A DNA stretch of 64,000 nt, taken from contig NZ_FOHE01000005.1 in the NCBI RefSeq assembly GCF_900111445.1, positions 160,144 through 224,143 of the forward strand. Reading direction: 5' to 3'. A program made the position numbers and the translations under genes. This DNA is from Oceanobacillus limi (GTDB lineage Bacteria > Bacillota > Bacilli > Bacillales > Amphibacillaceae). The notes below the pieces were generated by a model. That model worked only from the letters and a program-made list of their open reading frames with translations, did not search any database and was not told the origin of the DNA. Positions 1-8,229 of this stretch are shown one piece after another; the stretch's first letter is position 1, and every line of letters starts with the position of its first letter.

Positions 1-201
1 AAATCAACAAGTACATTGGAAAACTATTCTCTAGGTAAACGGTTGAAGGAATTGAGTACTAGGATGTATGATTTTGAACAACGTATGATGCAGGTCGAGA
101 ATCGTTATTGGAAACAATTTAGTCAAATGGAACAAGCAATTTCTAGAATGAACCAACAATCTGCGCAGTTAATGGGACAATTTGGTGGAGGAATGATGTA
201 A
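1..201 (+). CDS. fliD: Flagellar hook-associated protein 2 (filament cap), C-terminal fragment
   Basis: The reading frame is open at the left window edge and ends at 199-201, so only the last 66 residues are visible. FliD caps the growing flagellar filament and assists flagellin folding outside the cell. The visible part is helical and rich in Met and Gln, with an RMYDFEQRM stretch followed by repeated Q/M/E residues and a glycine-rich GGGMM tail. This matches the C-terminal helix of FliD proteins, which lies in the D0 coiled-coil region. The call rests mainly on that pattern and on the genes directly downstream, fliS and fliT, the usual order in Bacillaceae. An internal TTG at 16 is not a real start. 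Confidence 0.85.
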   Translation, partial: KSTSTLENYSLGKRLKELSTRMYDFEQRMMQVENRYWKQFSQMEQAISRMNQQSAQLMGQFGGGMM

Positions 202-238
202 TCGTCATTCTCCAATTTCTGAACAAAGGAGTATTAAA

Positions 239-640
239 ATGGCACTTAATAAAGGTTATCAAACCTATCAAAATAATTCCGTTAACACGGCCTCAGGTGG
301 CGAACTAACATTAATGTTATACAACGGTTGCATTAAGTTTATTAAACAAGCGATGAAAGACATGAACGAAAACAAGTACGAGGCAAAAAATACGAATATC
401 CAAAAAGCACAAAACATTATTCAAGAGTTGATGTTAACTTTGGATCAAGAGGTCGAGATCTCAAAACAAATTCTACCACTCTACGAATATATGCATTATC
501 AACTTAAAGAAGCGAATATTAAAAATGACGTTTCAAAGTTAGAAGAAGTTTTAGGATTTGTTATTGAATTCCGTGACACATGGAAACAAGTTATTCAAAA
601 AACGCGTCAACAAAAATTTGCTCAGGGTGCACATGTATAA
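239..640 (+). CDS. fliS: Flagellin export chaperone FliS
   Basis: This 133-residue protein has the size and character of FliS, the cytosolic chaperone that holds flagellin monomers until export. The N-terminal YQTYQNNSV followed by ELTLMLYNGCIKF is the typical FliS signature (YxxYxxNxv, then the ELxLMLYxGaixF helix). The remainder is an acidic four-helix bundle. An AAAGGAG ribosome binding site lies at 225-231, about 7 bases before the ATG. Its stop codon overlaps the start of fliT (TAATG), so the two are probably translationally coupled. It belongs to the late flagellar cluster fliD-fliS-fliT. Confidence 0.95.
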   Translation: MALNKGYQTYQNNSVNTASGGELTLMLYNGCIKFIKQAMKDMNENKYEAKNTNIQKAQNIIQELMLTLDQEVEISKQILPLYEYMHYQLKEANIKNDVSKLEEVLGFVIEFRDTWKQVIQKTRQQKFAQGAHV

Positions 641-993
641 TGAATCGCATGAAAGATATTTATGACATCACGCTTCAGTTAAACGAAATAGTCAATCAAG
701 ACATTACAGCCAAAAACCGACAAGCTGTAATTGAACAAATCAATCAGTTGATTGACAAACGTGGAAATGCAATGCATGAAGCGAAGCCTCCATTTTCTGC
801 TGAGGAAAAGTTAATCGGTGAAAAGCTTATTCCACTCAACAAAGATATTGAAGCGAAAATGCGCGTTATCTTTGATGATTTGAAACAGGAAATGAAGCAG
901 TCGAAAAAACAAAAGAAGTCAAACAAAACATATATTAATCCATATGACAAGGTTCAGACCGCAGACGGTATGTTTATGGATCGTAAAAAATAA
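640..993 (+). CDS. fliT: Flagellar protein FliT-like chaperone
   Basis: This is a 117-residue, largely helical and charged protein directly after fliS. I place the start at the ATG that overlaps the fliS stop by one base; a longer in-frame opening from 580 would run inside fliS and is not needed. FliT proteins are small export chaperones for the cap protein FliD, and in Bacillus the gene follows fliS. No sharp motif is visible, so the name rests on size, helical character and position. A strong terminator follows within a few bases and closes the flagellar operon. Confidence 0.8.
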   Translation: MNRMKDIYDITLQLNEIVNQDITAKNRQAVIEQINQLIDKRGNAMHEAKPPFSAEEKLIGEKLIPLNKDIEAKMRVIFDDLKQEMKQSKKQKKSNKTYINPYDKVQTADGMFMDRKK

Positions 994-995
994 TT

Positions 996-1025
996 AAATC
1001 CCACTAATAAAGTGGGATTTTTTAT
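996..1025 (+). terminator. Rho-independent terminator after fliT
   Basis: AAATCCCACT and AGTGGGATTT form a perfect hairpin with a short AT loop, followed by a T run. It ends the flagellar transcript. Confidence 0.9.
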
Positions 1026-1066
1026 ACTCAAAACATGAATCTTTTGTGAAGCTATTAACGAAAACC

Positions 1067-1092
1067 GTTTAATAGAAGCATTGTTCGGGAAA
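1067..1092 (+). promoter_or_regulatory. Candidate SigmaB promoter of hpf
   Basis: GTTTAA (1067-1072) and GGGAAA (1087-1092) are separated by 14 bases, matching the Bacillus general-stress consensus GTTTaa-N12-15-GGGwAw. The B. subtilis orthologue yvyD is a known SigmaB target, which supports the call. A second possible start, TATAAT at 1152-1157 with a poor -35, lies nearer the gene. Confidence 0.65.
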
Positions 1093-1189
1093 CTATTACT
1101 ATGACATAAAAAGATTATTAGTTTATGCAGGAATTTTATTGGGAAATATAGTATAATATATATATAAAGATACAAAGGAGGACACTTTT

Positions 1190-1747
1190 ATGAAATTCAA
1201 CATTCGTGGCGAAAATATTGAGGTGACTGATGCAATACGTGAGTACGTAGAAAAGAAAATCAGCAAGCTAGAAAGATATTTTGATACAACACCAACCTCA
1301 GATGTACATGTGAATTTAAGTGTCTATAATGATGAACAACGGATAGAAGTTACGATCCCGATGACTGAATTGTTATTACGGGGAGAAGTTCAACACAAAG
1401 ATCTTTATGCCGCAATTGACTTAGTAGTAGATAAGCTTGAAAGACAAATTCGAAAATATAAAACGAAAGTAAATCGTAAATTCCGTCAAAATGGTGCTCC
1501 AAAACATGTTTTTGCGGAATTAGAAAAAGAAGTTGCACTAGAAAACGAAGAGACAGAATCAGATGAATTAGAAATTGTACGTACAAAACGTTTTGATTTG
1601 AAACCAATGGATTCAGAAGAAGCCATTTTACAAATGGATATGCTTGGACATACTTTCTATGTCTATAAAGATGCTGTAACAGGAGATACAAATGTTGTCT
1701 ATCGCAGAAAAGACGGTAGATATGGTCTAATTGAACCGCATAGCTAA
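1190..1747 (+). CDS. hpf: Ribosome hibernation promoting factor, long form
   Basis: The 185-residue product is a long-type HPF (YvyD). It has an N-terminal S30AE domain (about residues 1-105, beginning MKFNIRGENIEVTDAIREYV). A charged linker leads to the C-terminal dimerisation domain (about 128-185), containing the conserved FDLKPM and EEAILQMDMLGHTFYVY segments. The N-domain binds the 30S decoding site and the C-domain pairs two ribosomes into inactive 100S dimers in stationary phase or stress. An AAAGGAGG site lies about 8 bases before the ATG. A SigmaB-type promoter is visible upstream, agreeing with known stress control. The gene is monocistronic, bounded by a terminator, and precedes secA as in other Bacillus. 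Confidence 0.95.
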   Translation: MKFNIRGENIEVTDAIREYVEKKISKLERYFDTTPTSDVHVNLSVYNDEQRIEVTIPMTELLLRGEVQHKDLYAAIDLVVDKLERQIRKYKTKVNRKFRQNGAPKHVFAELEKEVALENEETESDELEIVRTKRFDLKPMDSEEAILQMDMLGHTFYVYKDAVTGDTNVVYRRKDGRYGLIEPHS

Positions 1748-1758
1748 ATTTACGGAAT

Positions 1759-1789
1759 GGACGGTCCCAACTTAAGGGATCGTCTTTTT
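1759..1789 (+). terminator. Rho-independent terminator after hpf
   Basis: ACGGTCCC pairs with GGGATCGT (one G-U) around a short loop and is followed by CTTTTTC. Confidence 0.8.
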
Positions 1790-1852
1790 CTGTTTCGTTG
1801 AATTGATGTGGGTGAAGCTGTATATATTAAAAGTTGCAGCATAGGGCAAGTG

Positions 1853-1882
1853 TTGTCATATTTGATGAAGTAGTGTTATTAT
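1853..1882 (+). promoter_or_regulatory. Candidate SigmaA promoter of secA
   Basis: TTGTCA at 1853-1858 and TATTAT at 1877-1882 are spaced 18 bases, with a TG two bases upstream of the -10 (extended -10 form). It lies about 85 bases before the secA start. Confidence 0.45.
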
Positions 1883-1965
1883 AAAATATGGATAAATGTA
1901 CTTACATAACAAGGTAAAGTAGTATAAAAAATGATAAGTTTTTCTATTATGAGGAGCGTTCATGT

Positions 1966-4488
1966 ATGGCAGGAATATTAAAAAAAATATTTGGGGATCC
2001 AAATCAAAAAGAACTTAAACGAATACAAAAAGTAGTTGATCAGATAGAGTTGCGAGAACCTGAAATGGAAAAGCTATCCGATGATCAGCTAAAACAAAAA
2101 ACGGATGAATTTAAAGAGCGTTATAATAATGGGGAAAGCTTGGACGATTTACTTGTTGAAGCATATGCAGTCGTACGTGAAGCTTCCAAGCGTGTATTAA
2201 ATATGCGTCCATTCCCAGTACAGTTAATGGGGGCAATCGCCTTACATCATGGAAATATAGCTGAAATGAAAACAGGGGAAGGTAAAACACTTGCCTCCAC
2301 AATGCCAGCATATTTAAATGCTTTGTCTGGACAAGGCGTTCACATTATAACGGTTAACGAATACTTAGCTGATCGTGATGCAAAAGAAATGGGTGAGTTA
2401 TACGAATTTCTTGGACTTACGGTGGGCCTAAATGGAAATGGACTATCTAAGGAAGAAAAAAGAGAAGCATATTATGCTGATATTACGTACGGAACCAATA
2501 ATGAATTTGGTTTTGATTATTTACGTGACAATATGGTGCTATACAAAGAACAAATGGTACAACGGCCACTAAATTTTGCGATTATTGATGAGGTTGACTC
2601 CATTTTAATCGATGAAGCACGTACCCCATTAATTATTTCTGGTTCTGCACAAAAATCGGCTTCTTTATATACTCAAGCAAATGCTTTTGTCGCAACCTTG
2701 AAACATGAAGAGGATTATACGTTTGATGAAAAGACAAAAGGAGTACAGCTTTCCGAGGAAGGCATCAATAAAGCAGAACGTTATTTTAATATTGAAAACC
2801 TATTCGATTTAAATCATGTATCATTAACACACCATATTAACCAAGCACTAAAAGCGCACGTATCCATGCATCGAGACACGGATTATGTTGTGCAAGATGA
2901 AGAAGTTGTGATTGTCGACCAATTTACTGGACGATTAATGAAAGGACGTCGCTATAGTGACGGACTTCATCAGGCGATTGAAGCGAAGGAAGGCTTGAAG
3001 ATTCAAAATGAAAGCATGACATTGGCATCCATTACATTCCAAAACTTTTTCCGTATGTATAATAAGCTATCCGGTATGACAGGTACAGCAAAAACAGAGG
3101 AAGAAGAATTCCGCAATATTTATAACATGGATGTTATTGCCATTCCAACGAATAAACCAGTAGTTCGTGATGACAAAGCTGATATGATCTATAAAACAAT
3201 GGAAGGAAAATTCCATGCAGCGGTAGACTATATTAAAGACCGCCATCAAGCTGGTCAACCTGTACTTGTGGGTACGGTAGCTGTTGAAACATCAGAGGTT
3301 ATTTCCCAGCTATTGAAAAAAGCTGGTGTGAAGCATAATGTTCTTAATGCGAAGAACCACTATCGCGAAGCCGAAATCATTGAAAATGCTGGCCAAAAGG
3401 GTGCTGTTACAATTGCGACCAACATGGCTGGTCGTGGTACAGATATTAAACTTGGTGAAGGTGTTAAGGAATTGGGTGGTCTCGCTGTTATTGGTACTGA
3501 ACGTCATGAGTCAAGACGTATTGATAATCAGTTGCGGGGACGTTCTGGACGTCAAGGAGATCCAGGTTTATCGCAATTCTACCTCTCCATGGAAGATGAG
3601 TTAATGCGTCGGTTTGGCTCTGATAATTTACGTAATATGATGGATAAGTTAGGTATGGACGATACGCAACCAATAGAAAGTAAGATGGTTTCACGTGCCG
3701 TTGAATCTGCGCAAAAACGTGTAGAAGGAAACAACTTTGATGCCCGTAAAACCGTACTTTCTTATGATGACGTATTACGTGAGCAGCGTGAGATCATTTA
3801 TAAACAACGCTTTGAAGTTATTGACGCAGAAGGCAATGAACTCCGTGAGATTATTGAAAATATGATCGAGTCTAGTTTACAACGAGTGATAGAAACGCAT
3901 ACTCAGGACGAAGATGACGAGAAATGGGATATTCAAGCAATCGTGGAATACCTACATGGAAATCTGCTGGAACAAGAAGATATTGCTGAGTCAGATCTAA
4001 AAGGTAAAGAACCAGAGGAAATGATTGGATTAATCATGGATAAGGTTCGTACCCGATATGATCAAAAAGCGGAAGAACTTGATGAGGAGCAAATGCGTGA
4101 GTTTGAAAAAGTTATTCTATTGCGTACGGTTGATACGAAGTGGATGGATCACATTGATCAAATGGATCAATTACGACAAGGAATTCATTTACGTGCATAT
4201 GGACAAAACGATCCATTGCGTGAGTATCAATTAGAAGGCTTCTCGATGTTCGAAGAAATGGTTGCAAGTATTGAAGAAGAAGTTGCGAAGTACATTATGA
4301 AAGCACAAATTCGTGACAATCTGAAACGCCAAGCAGTTGTGAAAAATACGCAAGCAGTTTCCGGTGGTGGACAAGAAGAGAAGAAAAAGACGAAGAAGCC
4401 TTATGTGAAGAAACAGGATGTAGGTCGAAATGATCCTTGTCCGTGTGGAAGTGGTAAGAAATTTAAAAACTGTCATGGTAGTAATTAG
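1966..4488 (+). CDS. secA: Protein translocase ATPase SecA
   Basis: The 840-residue protein is full-length SecA, the cytosolic/membrane-peripheral ATPase that pushes unfolded preproteins through SecYEG. Visible features in order: the amphipathic N-terminus; the nucleotide-binding fold with Walker A MKTGEGKT near residue 101; IIDEVDSIL as the DEAD-like box; the preprotein cross-linking segment; the second RecA fold with [12 protein letters not shown] and [11 protein letters not shown]; the helical scaffold/wing domains; and a C-terminal zinc-binding tail [13 protein letters not shown] that contacts SecB-like partners or lipids. The chosen ATG has a GAGGAG site about 9 bases upstream; an ATG four bases earlier is out of frame. 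prfB follows as in other Bacillaceae, here separated by a terminator. Confidence 0.98.
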   Translation: MAGILKKIFGDPNQKELKRIQKVVDQIELREPEMEKLSDDQLKQKTDEFKERYNNGESLDDLLVEAYAVVREASKRVLNMRPFPVQLMGAIALHHGNIAEMKTGEGKTLASTMPAYLNALSGQGVHIITVNEYLADRDAKEMGELYEFLGLTVGLNGNGLSKEEKREAYYADITYGTNNEFGFDYLRDNMVLYKEQMVQRPLNFAIIDEVDSILIDEARTPLIISGSAQKSASLYTQANAFVATLKHEEDYTFDEKTKGVQLSEEGINKAERYFNIENLFDLNHVSLTHHINQALKAHVSMHRDTDYVVQDEEVVIVDQFTGRLMKGRRYSDGLHQAIEAKEGLKIQNESMTLASITFQNFFRMYNKLSGMTGTAKTEEEEFRNIYNMDVIAIPTNKPVVRDDKADMIYKTMEGKFHAAVDYIKDRHQAGQPVLVGTVAVETSEVISQLLKKAGVKHNVLNAKNHYREAEIIENAGQKGAVTIATNMAGRGTDIKLGEGVKELGGLAVIGTERHESRRIDNQLRGRSGRQGDPGLSQFYLSMEDELMRRFGSDNLRNMMDKLGMDDTQPIESKMVSRAVESAQKRVEGNNFDARKTVLSYDDVLREQREIIYKQRFEVIDAEGNELREIIENMIESSLQRVIETHTQDEDDEKWDIQAIVEYLHGNLLEQEDIAESDLKGKEPEEMIGLIMDKVRTRYDQKAEELDEEQMREFEKVILLRTVDTKWMDHIDQMDQLRQGIHLRAYGQNDPLREYQLEGFSMFEEMVASIEEEVAKYIMKAQIRDNLKRQAVVKNTQAVSGGGQEEKKKTKKPYVKKQDVGRNDPCPCGSGKKFKNCHGSN

Positions 4489-4504
4489 CCGTAATGACAT
4501 ATTG

Positions 4505-4533
4505 GACACTCCCAAAATCTTGGGGGTGTTTTC
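4505..4533 (+). terminator. Rho-independent terminator between secA and prfB
   Basis: ACACTCCCAA and TTGGGGGTGT form a 10-bp stem (one G-U) with a tight loop, followed by TTTTC. Confidence 0.8.
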
Positions 4534-4646
4534 AATGACAGTTGAAGTGTGTTCACCTAGAATGCTGACCATGTCACGTGTCTAGGTATGAAGCATAGAA
4601 GTAATGTATTTCCTTTAAACAGAATTTAACGTTGAGGTGACTATTT

Positions 4647-5745
4647 ATGGAACTTGCAGAAATTAGAAATGAATTAGATAAAATGAATACGCGTGTAGCG
4701 GAATTTAGGGGGTCTCTTTGACTTAGATTCAAAAAATGCACGTATTCAAGAGCTGGAATTAGAAATGACCGAACCGGGTTTTTGGGATGACCAAAATACG
4801 GCACAAAAAGTAATTGACGAAGCCAATGGATTAAAAAGTTATGTAAATAAATTTGATGAAATAGCGGAACGGATTGACGATTTAGAGGTCAACTATGAAT
4901 TGGTAAAAGAAGAAAATGATGAAGAGTTATATGAAGAGCTAAATAACGAAGTTACAGCTGTTCGGCAAGAAATTAATAATTTTGAATTGCAAATGCTATT
5001 AAGTGAACCATACGATGCAAATAATGCTATTTTGGAACTTCATCCCGGTGCAGGTGGAACAGAGTCACAAGATTGGGCTAGTATGCTCCTTCGTATGTAT
5101 CAAAGATGGGCGGATTCAAAAGGATTTTCTGTGGAAACCTTAGATTATTTACCAGGCGATGAAGCAGGAGTTAAAAGTGTTACGTTGCTTATTAAAGGGC
5201 ATAATGCGTATGGATATTTGAAAGCAGAAAAAGGGGTCCATCGCTTGGTACGCATTTCACCTTTTGATTCTTCGGGACGGCGCCATACATCATTTGCATC
5301 TTGTGAAGTGATGCCTGAGCTTTCAGATGATGTAGACATTGAAGTGAGAACGGAAGATATTAAGGTTGATACGTATCGGGCTAGTGGAGCAGGTGGGCAG
5401 CATGTTAATACAACAGATTCTGCTGTTCGTATTACCCACCTTCCAACAAATACAGTTGTTACATGTCAAAATGAACGCTCCCAGATTAAAAATAGAGAAG
5501 CAGCCATGAAAATGTTAAAAGCAAAGTTATATCAGCTCGAAATTGAAAGGCAACAGCAAGAGCTAGCTGATATTCGTGGAGAGCAAAAAGAAATTGGTTG
5601 GGGAAGTCAAATTCGTTCCTATGTATTCCATCCGTACTCTATGGTTAAAGATCATCGCACAAATATGGAAATTGGGAATACACAAGGGGTAATGGATGGA
5701 GATTTAGATCCATTTATCGATGCTTATTTACGATTGAAAATGTGA
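4647..5745 (+). CDS. prfB: Peptide chain release factor 2 with programmed +1 frameshift
   Basis: RF2 recognises UGA and UAA stops and triggers peptide release. The coding sequence is in two frames: 24 codons from the ATG at 4647 to the CTT at 4716-4718, then an in-frame TGA (4719-4721); reading resumes one base later from GAC at 4720. The joined product is 365 residues, the family's normal length. It contains the SPF anticodon-like tripeptide (in [15 protein letters not shown]) and the catalytic GGQ at about residues 249-251. An AGGGGG Shine-Dalgarno-like stretch sits just before the slip site, as in known autoregulated prfB genes: when RF2 is scarce, pausing at TGA favours the shift. Calling only the second frame from 4765 would wrongly remove the N-terminus. 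Confidence 0.97.
4707..4722 (+). promoter_or_regulatory. prfB recoding site (+1 frameshift signal)
   Basis: AGGGGG at 4707-4712 lies three bases before the slippery CTT TGA C. This is the arrangement used in other prfB genes: internal Shine-Dalgarno pairing plus a slow UGA promotes slippage from CTT to TTT. Confidence 0.95.
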
Positions 5746-5762
5746 TTAATGTCACGCTTTTA

Positions 5763-5808
5763 AAAAACGTTGGATTCCTTGCGTAACAAGGGATTCAGCG
5801 TTTTTTTG
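5763..5808 (+). terminator. Rho-independent terminator after prfB
   Basis: A long stem pairs AACGTTGGATTCCTTG with CAAGGGATTCAGCGTT, with a few wobble or mismatched pairs, followed by seven Ts. Confidence 0.85.
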
Positions 5809-5979
5809 TGTTTGAGATAATTTCATGAATTTGCCACAATTTGCTAAAATCATTGGCACGCCTGGTTTTAGCATTCTCAACAGCAAAATAGTTGCTTAAC
5901 ACGTGGTTTTATTATTTTTTTAATGGGTTATAATAAACATGATAGATGATTTATACAAATTTTGTTAGGGGGATTTAAC

Positions 5980-6315
5980 ATGAAAAAATGGCTGTTTGCA
6001 ATTTTATTTGGTTCTGCCCTCGTGCTTGGGGCATGTGGTGGAGATGATGATGGAGCAGACTCAGGTGGTAATGGAGATGGTGGAGAAACAACCGAAGCTT
6101 CTGCTGCTGAAGAGGTTTATCAACAAAACTGTTCCGCATGTCATGGCGCAGACTTATCCGGTGGAGCTGGTAAAGACTTAACTGCAATTGGATCAAAATA
6201 TTCTGCAGAAGAAATTGAAGAGATTATCCACGAAGGTATTGGTACAATGCAGCCGCAAAACGTTGATCCTGAAGATGCTGAAACACTTGCAAATTGGTTA
6301 GCAGAAAAGAAATAA
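5980..6315 (+). CDS. cccB: Cytochrome c551 lipoprotein
   Basis: This 111-residue protein carries electrons on the outer face of the membrane. It starts with a lipoprotein signal (MKKWLFAILFGSALVLGAC, lipobox LGAC), then a Gly/Asp-rich flexible linker. A single c-type haem domain follows, with QQNCSACHGADL supplying the CxxCH haem attachment site and the Met in TMQPQNV as likely axial ligand. Small lipid-anchored c551 proteins of this type pass electrons to terminal oxidases in Bacillus. The ATG at 5980 is preferred over the upstream TTG at 5962 because it follows an AGGGGG site and gives a proper signal peptide. It lies between prfB and ftsE as in B. subtilis. TATAAT at 5929-5934 is a possible -10. 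Confidence 0.92.
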   Translation: MKKWLFAILFGSALVLGACGGDDDGADSGGNGDGGETTEASAAEEVYQQNCSACHGADLSGGAGKDLTAIGSKYSAEEIEEIIHEGIGTMQPQNVDPEDAETLANWLAEKK

Positions 6316-6325
6316 AGTTTTAGAA

Positions 6326-6361
6326 AAAGTTTGATCTCACACGGATCAAGCTTTTTTTTTC
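6326..6361 (+). terminator. Rho-independent terminator after cccB
   Basis: AAGTTTGATC pairs with GATCAAGCTT (with G-U) and is followed by a run of nine or more Ts. The region from here to 6608 holds only the ftsE promoter. Confidence 0.85.
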
Positions 6362-6517
6362 TATTCAGGTGATCCCCCTTATTTTTGAAAGAATATACGA
6401 AGTACTATACAAGTACAAATTCTACTTAATATTGACGTAATATTACAAAACAACCCAATGTTAACTCCGATGAAATATAATTGTAATAATTTTATGTCTA
6501 AAAATATTGCTGAAAAA

Positions 6518-6526
6518 TGTTATAAT
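6518..6526 (+). promoter_or_regulatory. Candidate extended -10 promoter of ftsEX
   Basis: TG-T-TATAAT is a perfect extended -10 about 85 bases before ftsE. No good -35 is seen at the right distance. Confidence 0.45.
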
Positions 6527-6608
6527 GTAAAAGAACTTTTTTATATGGGCTAAAGTACTACTTAGTCTCTGCATGAATAAACATATCAAATAATAAAGGT
6601 GAGTTTAC

Positions 6609-7295
6609 ATGATAATAATGAAAGATGTATATAAAACGTATCCCAATGGGGTAACGGCTTTAAATGGAATTTCAGTTGATATAAATCAAGGTGAATTTGT
6701 ATATATAGTTGGTCCAAGTGGAGCAGGAAAATCGACTTTTGTTAAATTAATGTATCGCGAAGTCGAACCTACCCGTGGACAACTCATGATTAATAATATG
6801 GATTTAAGTGATTTAAAAGAAAAGAATGTCCCTCATTTTCGTCGAGAAATAGGCGTTATCTTTCAGGACTTTAAATTACTTTCCAAGCTATCAGTCTATG
6901 AAAATATTGCTTTTGCTTTAGAAGTAATCGAAGAATCCCCTAAAAATATTCGTAAGCGTGTTATGGATGTATTGGATTTAGTTGGATTGAAAAATAAAGC
7001 CCGTTTTTTACCTGATGAGTTATCTGGTGGTGAACAACAGCGTGTGTCCATTGCCCGTGCAATCGTTAACCATCCAAAGATTGTTATTGCGGACGAGCCT
7101 ACTGGAAACTTAGATCCAGAGACGTCATGGGAAATAATGAAAGTGTTTGAAGAGATTAATGCTAGAGGTACAACAATTTTGATGGCTACACATTCTAAAG
7201 AAATTGTTAACTCCATAAAAAAGCGCGTTATTGCAATTGAAGATGGTTTGATTGTAAGAGACCAACACCGAGGTGAATACGGTTATGAAAGCTAG
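6609..7295 (+). CDS. ftsE: Cell division ABC transporter ATP-binding protein FtsE
   Basis: The 228-residue ATPase pairs with membrane protein FtsX to form a mechanotransmitter complex that activates cell-wall hydrolases rather than moving a solute. Walker A GPSGAGKST (residues 35-43), the signature LSGGEQQRVS and Walker B IVIADEPTGNLD are all present, followed by the H-loop ATHSKE. In Bacillus FtsEX controls the elongation hydrolase CwlO; here the downstream neighbour is an M23-family peptidase with a coiled coil, likely the partner. The gene overlaps ftsX by 11 bases. A GGTGAG site lies before the ATG. Confidence 0.97.
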   Translation: MIIMKDVYKTYPNGVTALNGISVDINQGEFVYIVGPSGAGKSTFVKLMYREVEPTRGQLMINNMDLSDLKEKNVPHFRREIGVIFQDFKLLSKLSVYENIAFALEVIEESPKNIRKRVMDVLDLVGLKNKARFLPDELSGGEQQRVSIARAIVNHPKIVIADEPTGNLDPETSWEIMKVFEEINARGTTILMATHSKEIVNSIKKRVIAIEDGLIVRDQHRGEYGYES

Positions 7296-8178
7296 AACAT
7301 TAAAAAGACATCTACGTGAAAGTATAAAAAACCTATTCCGTAACGGATGGATGACGGTTGCATCTGCAGGAGCTGTTACAGTCACATTGGTTTTGGTAGG
7401 AGCATTCTTGGCAATTATGTTAAACCTAAACCATATGGCTACTAAAATTGAAGACGATGTAGTGATCAAGGCTATGATCGACACAACAGCTGATGATGAA
7501 CAAATTAAAACGTTAAAAGAAGAAATTGAGGACTTACAAAAAGTAGATACGGTTATATTTTCTTCTAAAGATGAGGAATTAAAAAGCTTAATTGAAGGTA
7601 TGGGTGAAAGTGGAGAGTCGTGGGAATTATTCGAACAAGAAAATCCATTAAGTCATGCGTACATTATTCGAGCTATTGATCCACAGGACACAGAAATTAT
7701 TGCCGATCAAATTAGTGCGTTTAATCATGTCGAGGAAGTTTCTTATGGACAAGAAGTCGTCCGTAATCTTTTCACGTTTAATAACTATGCGAGAACGATT
7801 GGATTTGTATTAATTGTAGGGCTAGTATTAACGGCTGCTTTCCTTATATCAAACACGATCAAGCTTACAATAATGGCCCGTAGTAAAGAAATTGGAATTA
7901 TGAAGTTGGTAGGAGCAACAAACGGGTTTATTCGTTGGCCATTCTTCATTGAAGGAATGTTACTGGGAGTATTAGGGTCGATTATTCCAATAGTAGGTAT
8001 TCTGACTGGCTATAAATTCTTTGAAAATAGTATATCAGAAATTAGCGCTATAGGATTCGTAGATTTACTACAATATAATCCATTTGCATGGCAGCTTTCC
8101 TTCATTATTCTAGGAATTGGAGCGTTGATCGGAATTTGGGGAAGTGTCATGAGTGTACGTAAATTCTTAAAAGTTTAG
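7285..8178 (+). CDS. ftsX: Cell division protein FtsX
   Basis: A 297-residue membrane protein with an N-terminal transmembrane helix (about residues 20-43), an extracellular loop of about 130 residues and three C-terminal membrane helices. This is the FtsX topology in Gram-positives. The conserved KEIGIMKLVGATNGFIRWPF segment precedes the last helices. The outer loop is the part that contacts the periplasmic hydrolase. The ATG at 7285 is chosen because an AGGTG site lies 9 bases upstream; an in-frame GTG at 7273 overlaps that site. It overlaps ftsE, so the two subunits are made together. Confidence 0.95.
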   Translation: MKARTLKRHLRESIKNLFRNGWMTVASAGAVTVTLVLVGAFLAIMLNLNHMATKIEDDVVIKAMIDTTADDEQIKTLKEEIEDLQKVDTVIFSSKDEELKSLIEGMGESGESWELFEQENPLSHAYIIRAIDPQDTEIIADQISAFNHVEEVSYGQEVVRNLFTFNNYARTIGFVLIVGLVLTAAFLISNTIKLTIMARSKEIGIMKLVGATNGFIRWPFFIEGMLLGVLGSIIPIVGILTGYKFFENSISEISAIGFVDLLQYNPFAWQLSFIILGIGALIGIWGSVMSVRKFLKV

Positions 8179-8229
8179 TAATGAATTAGAACAGAGTCAA
8201 AGTTGATTCGTTGAGAGGGGAATGATGGG

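Noticed and set aside
1129..1147. SigmaH promoter of hpf (AGGAATT)
   Set aside because: No GAAT-type -10 at the required spacing; only the SigmaB match is good.
4765..5745. prfB as a truncated 326-residue gene starting at 4765
   Set aside because: The upstream 24 codons, AGGGGG and slippery CTT TGA C show a programmed frameshift and full-length RF2.
6507..6512. TTGCTG as -35 of the ftsE promoter
   Set aside because: Only 8 bases from the TATAAT; the extended -10 is a better explanation.
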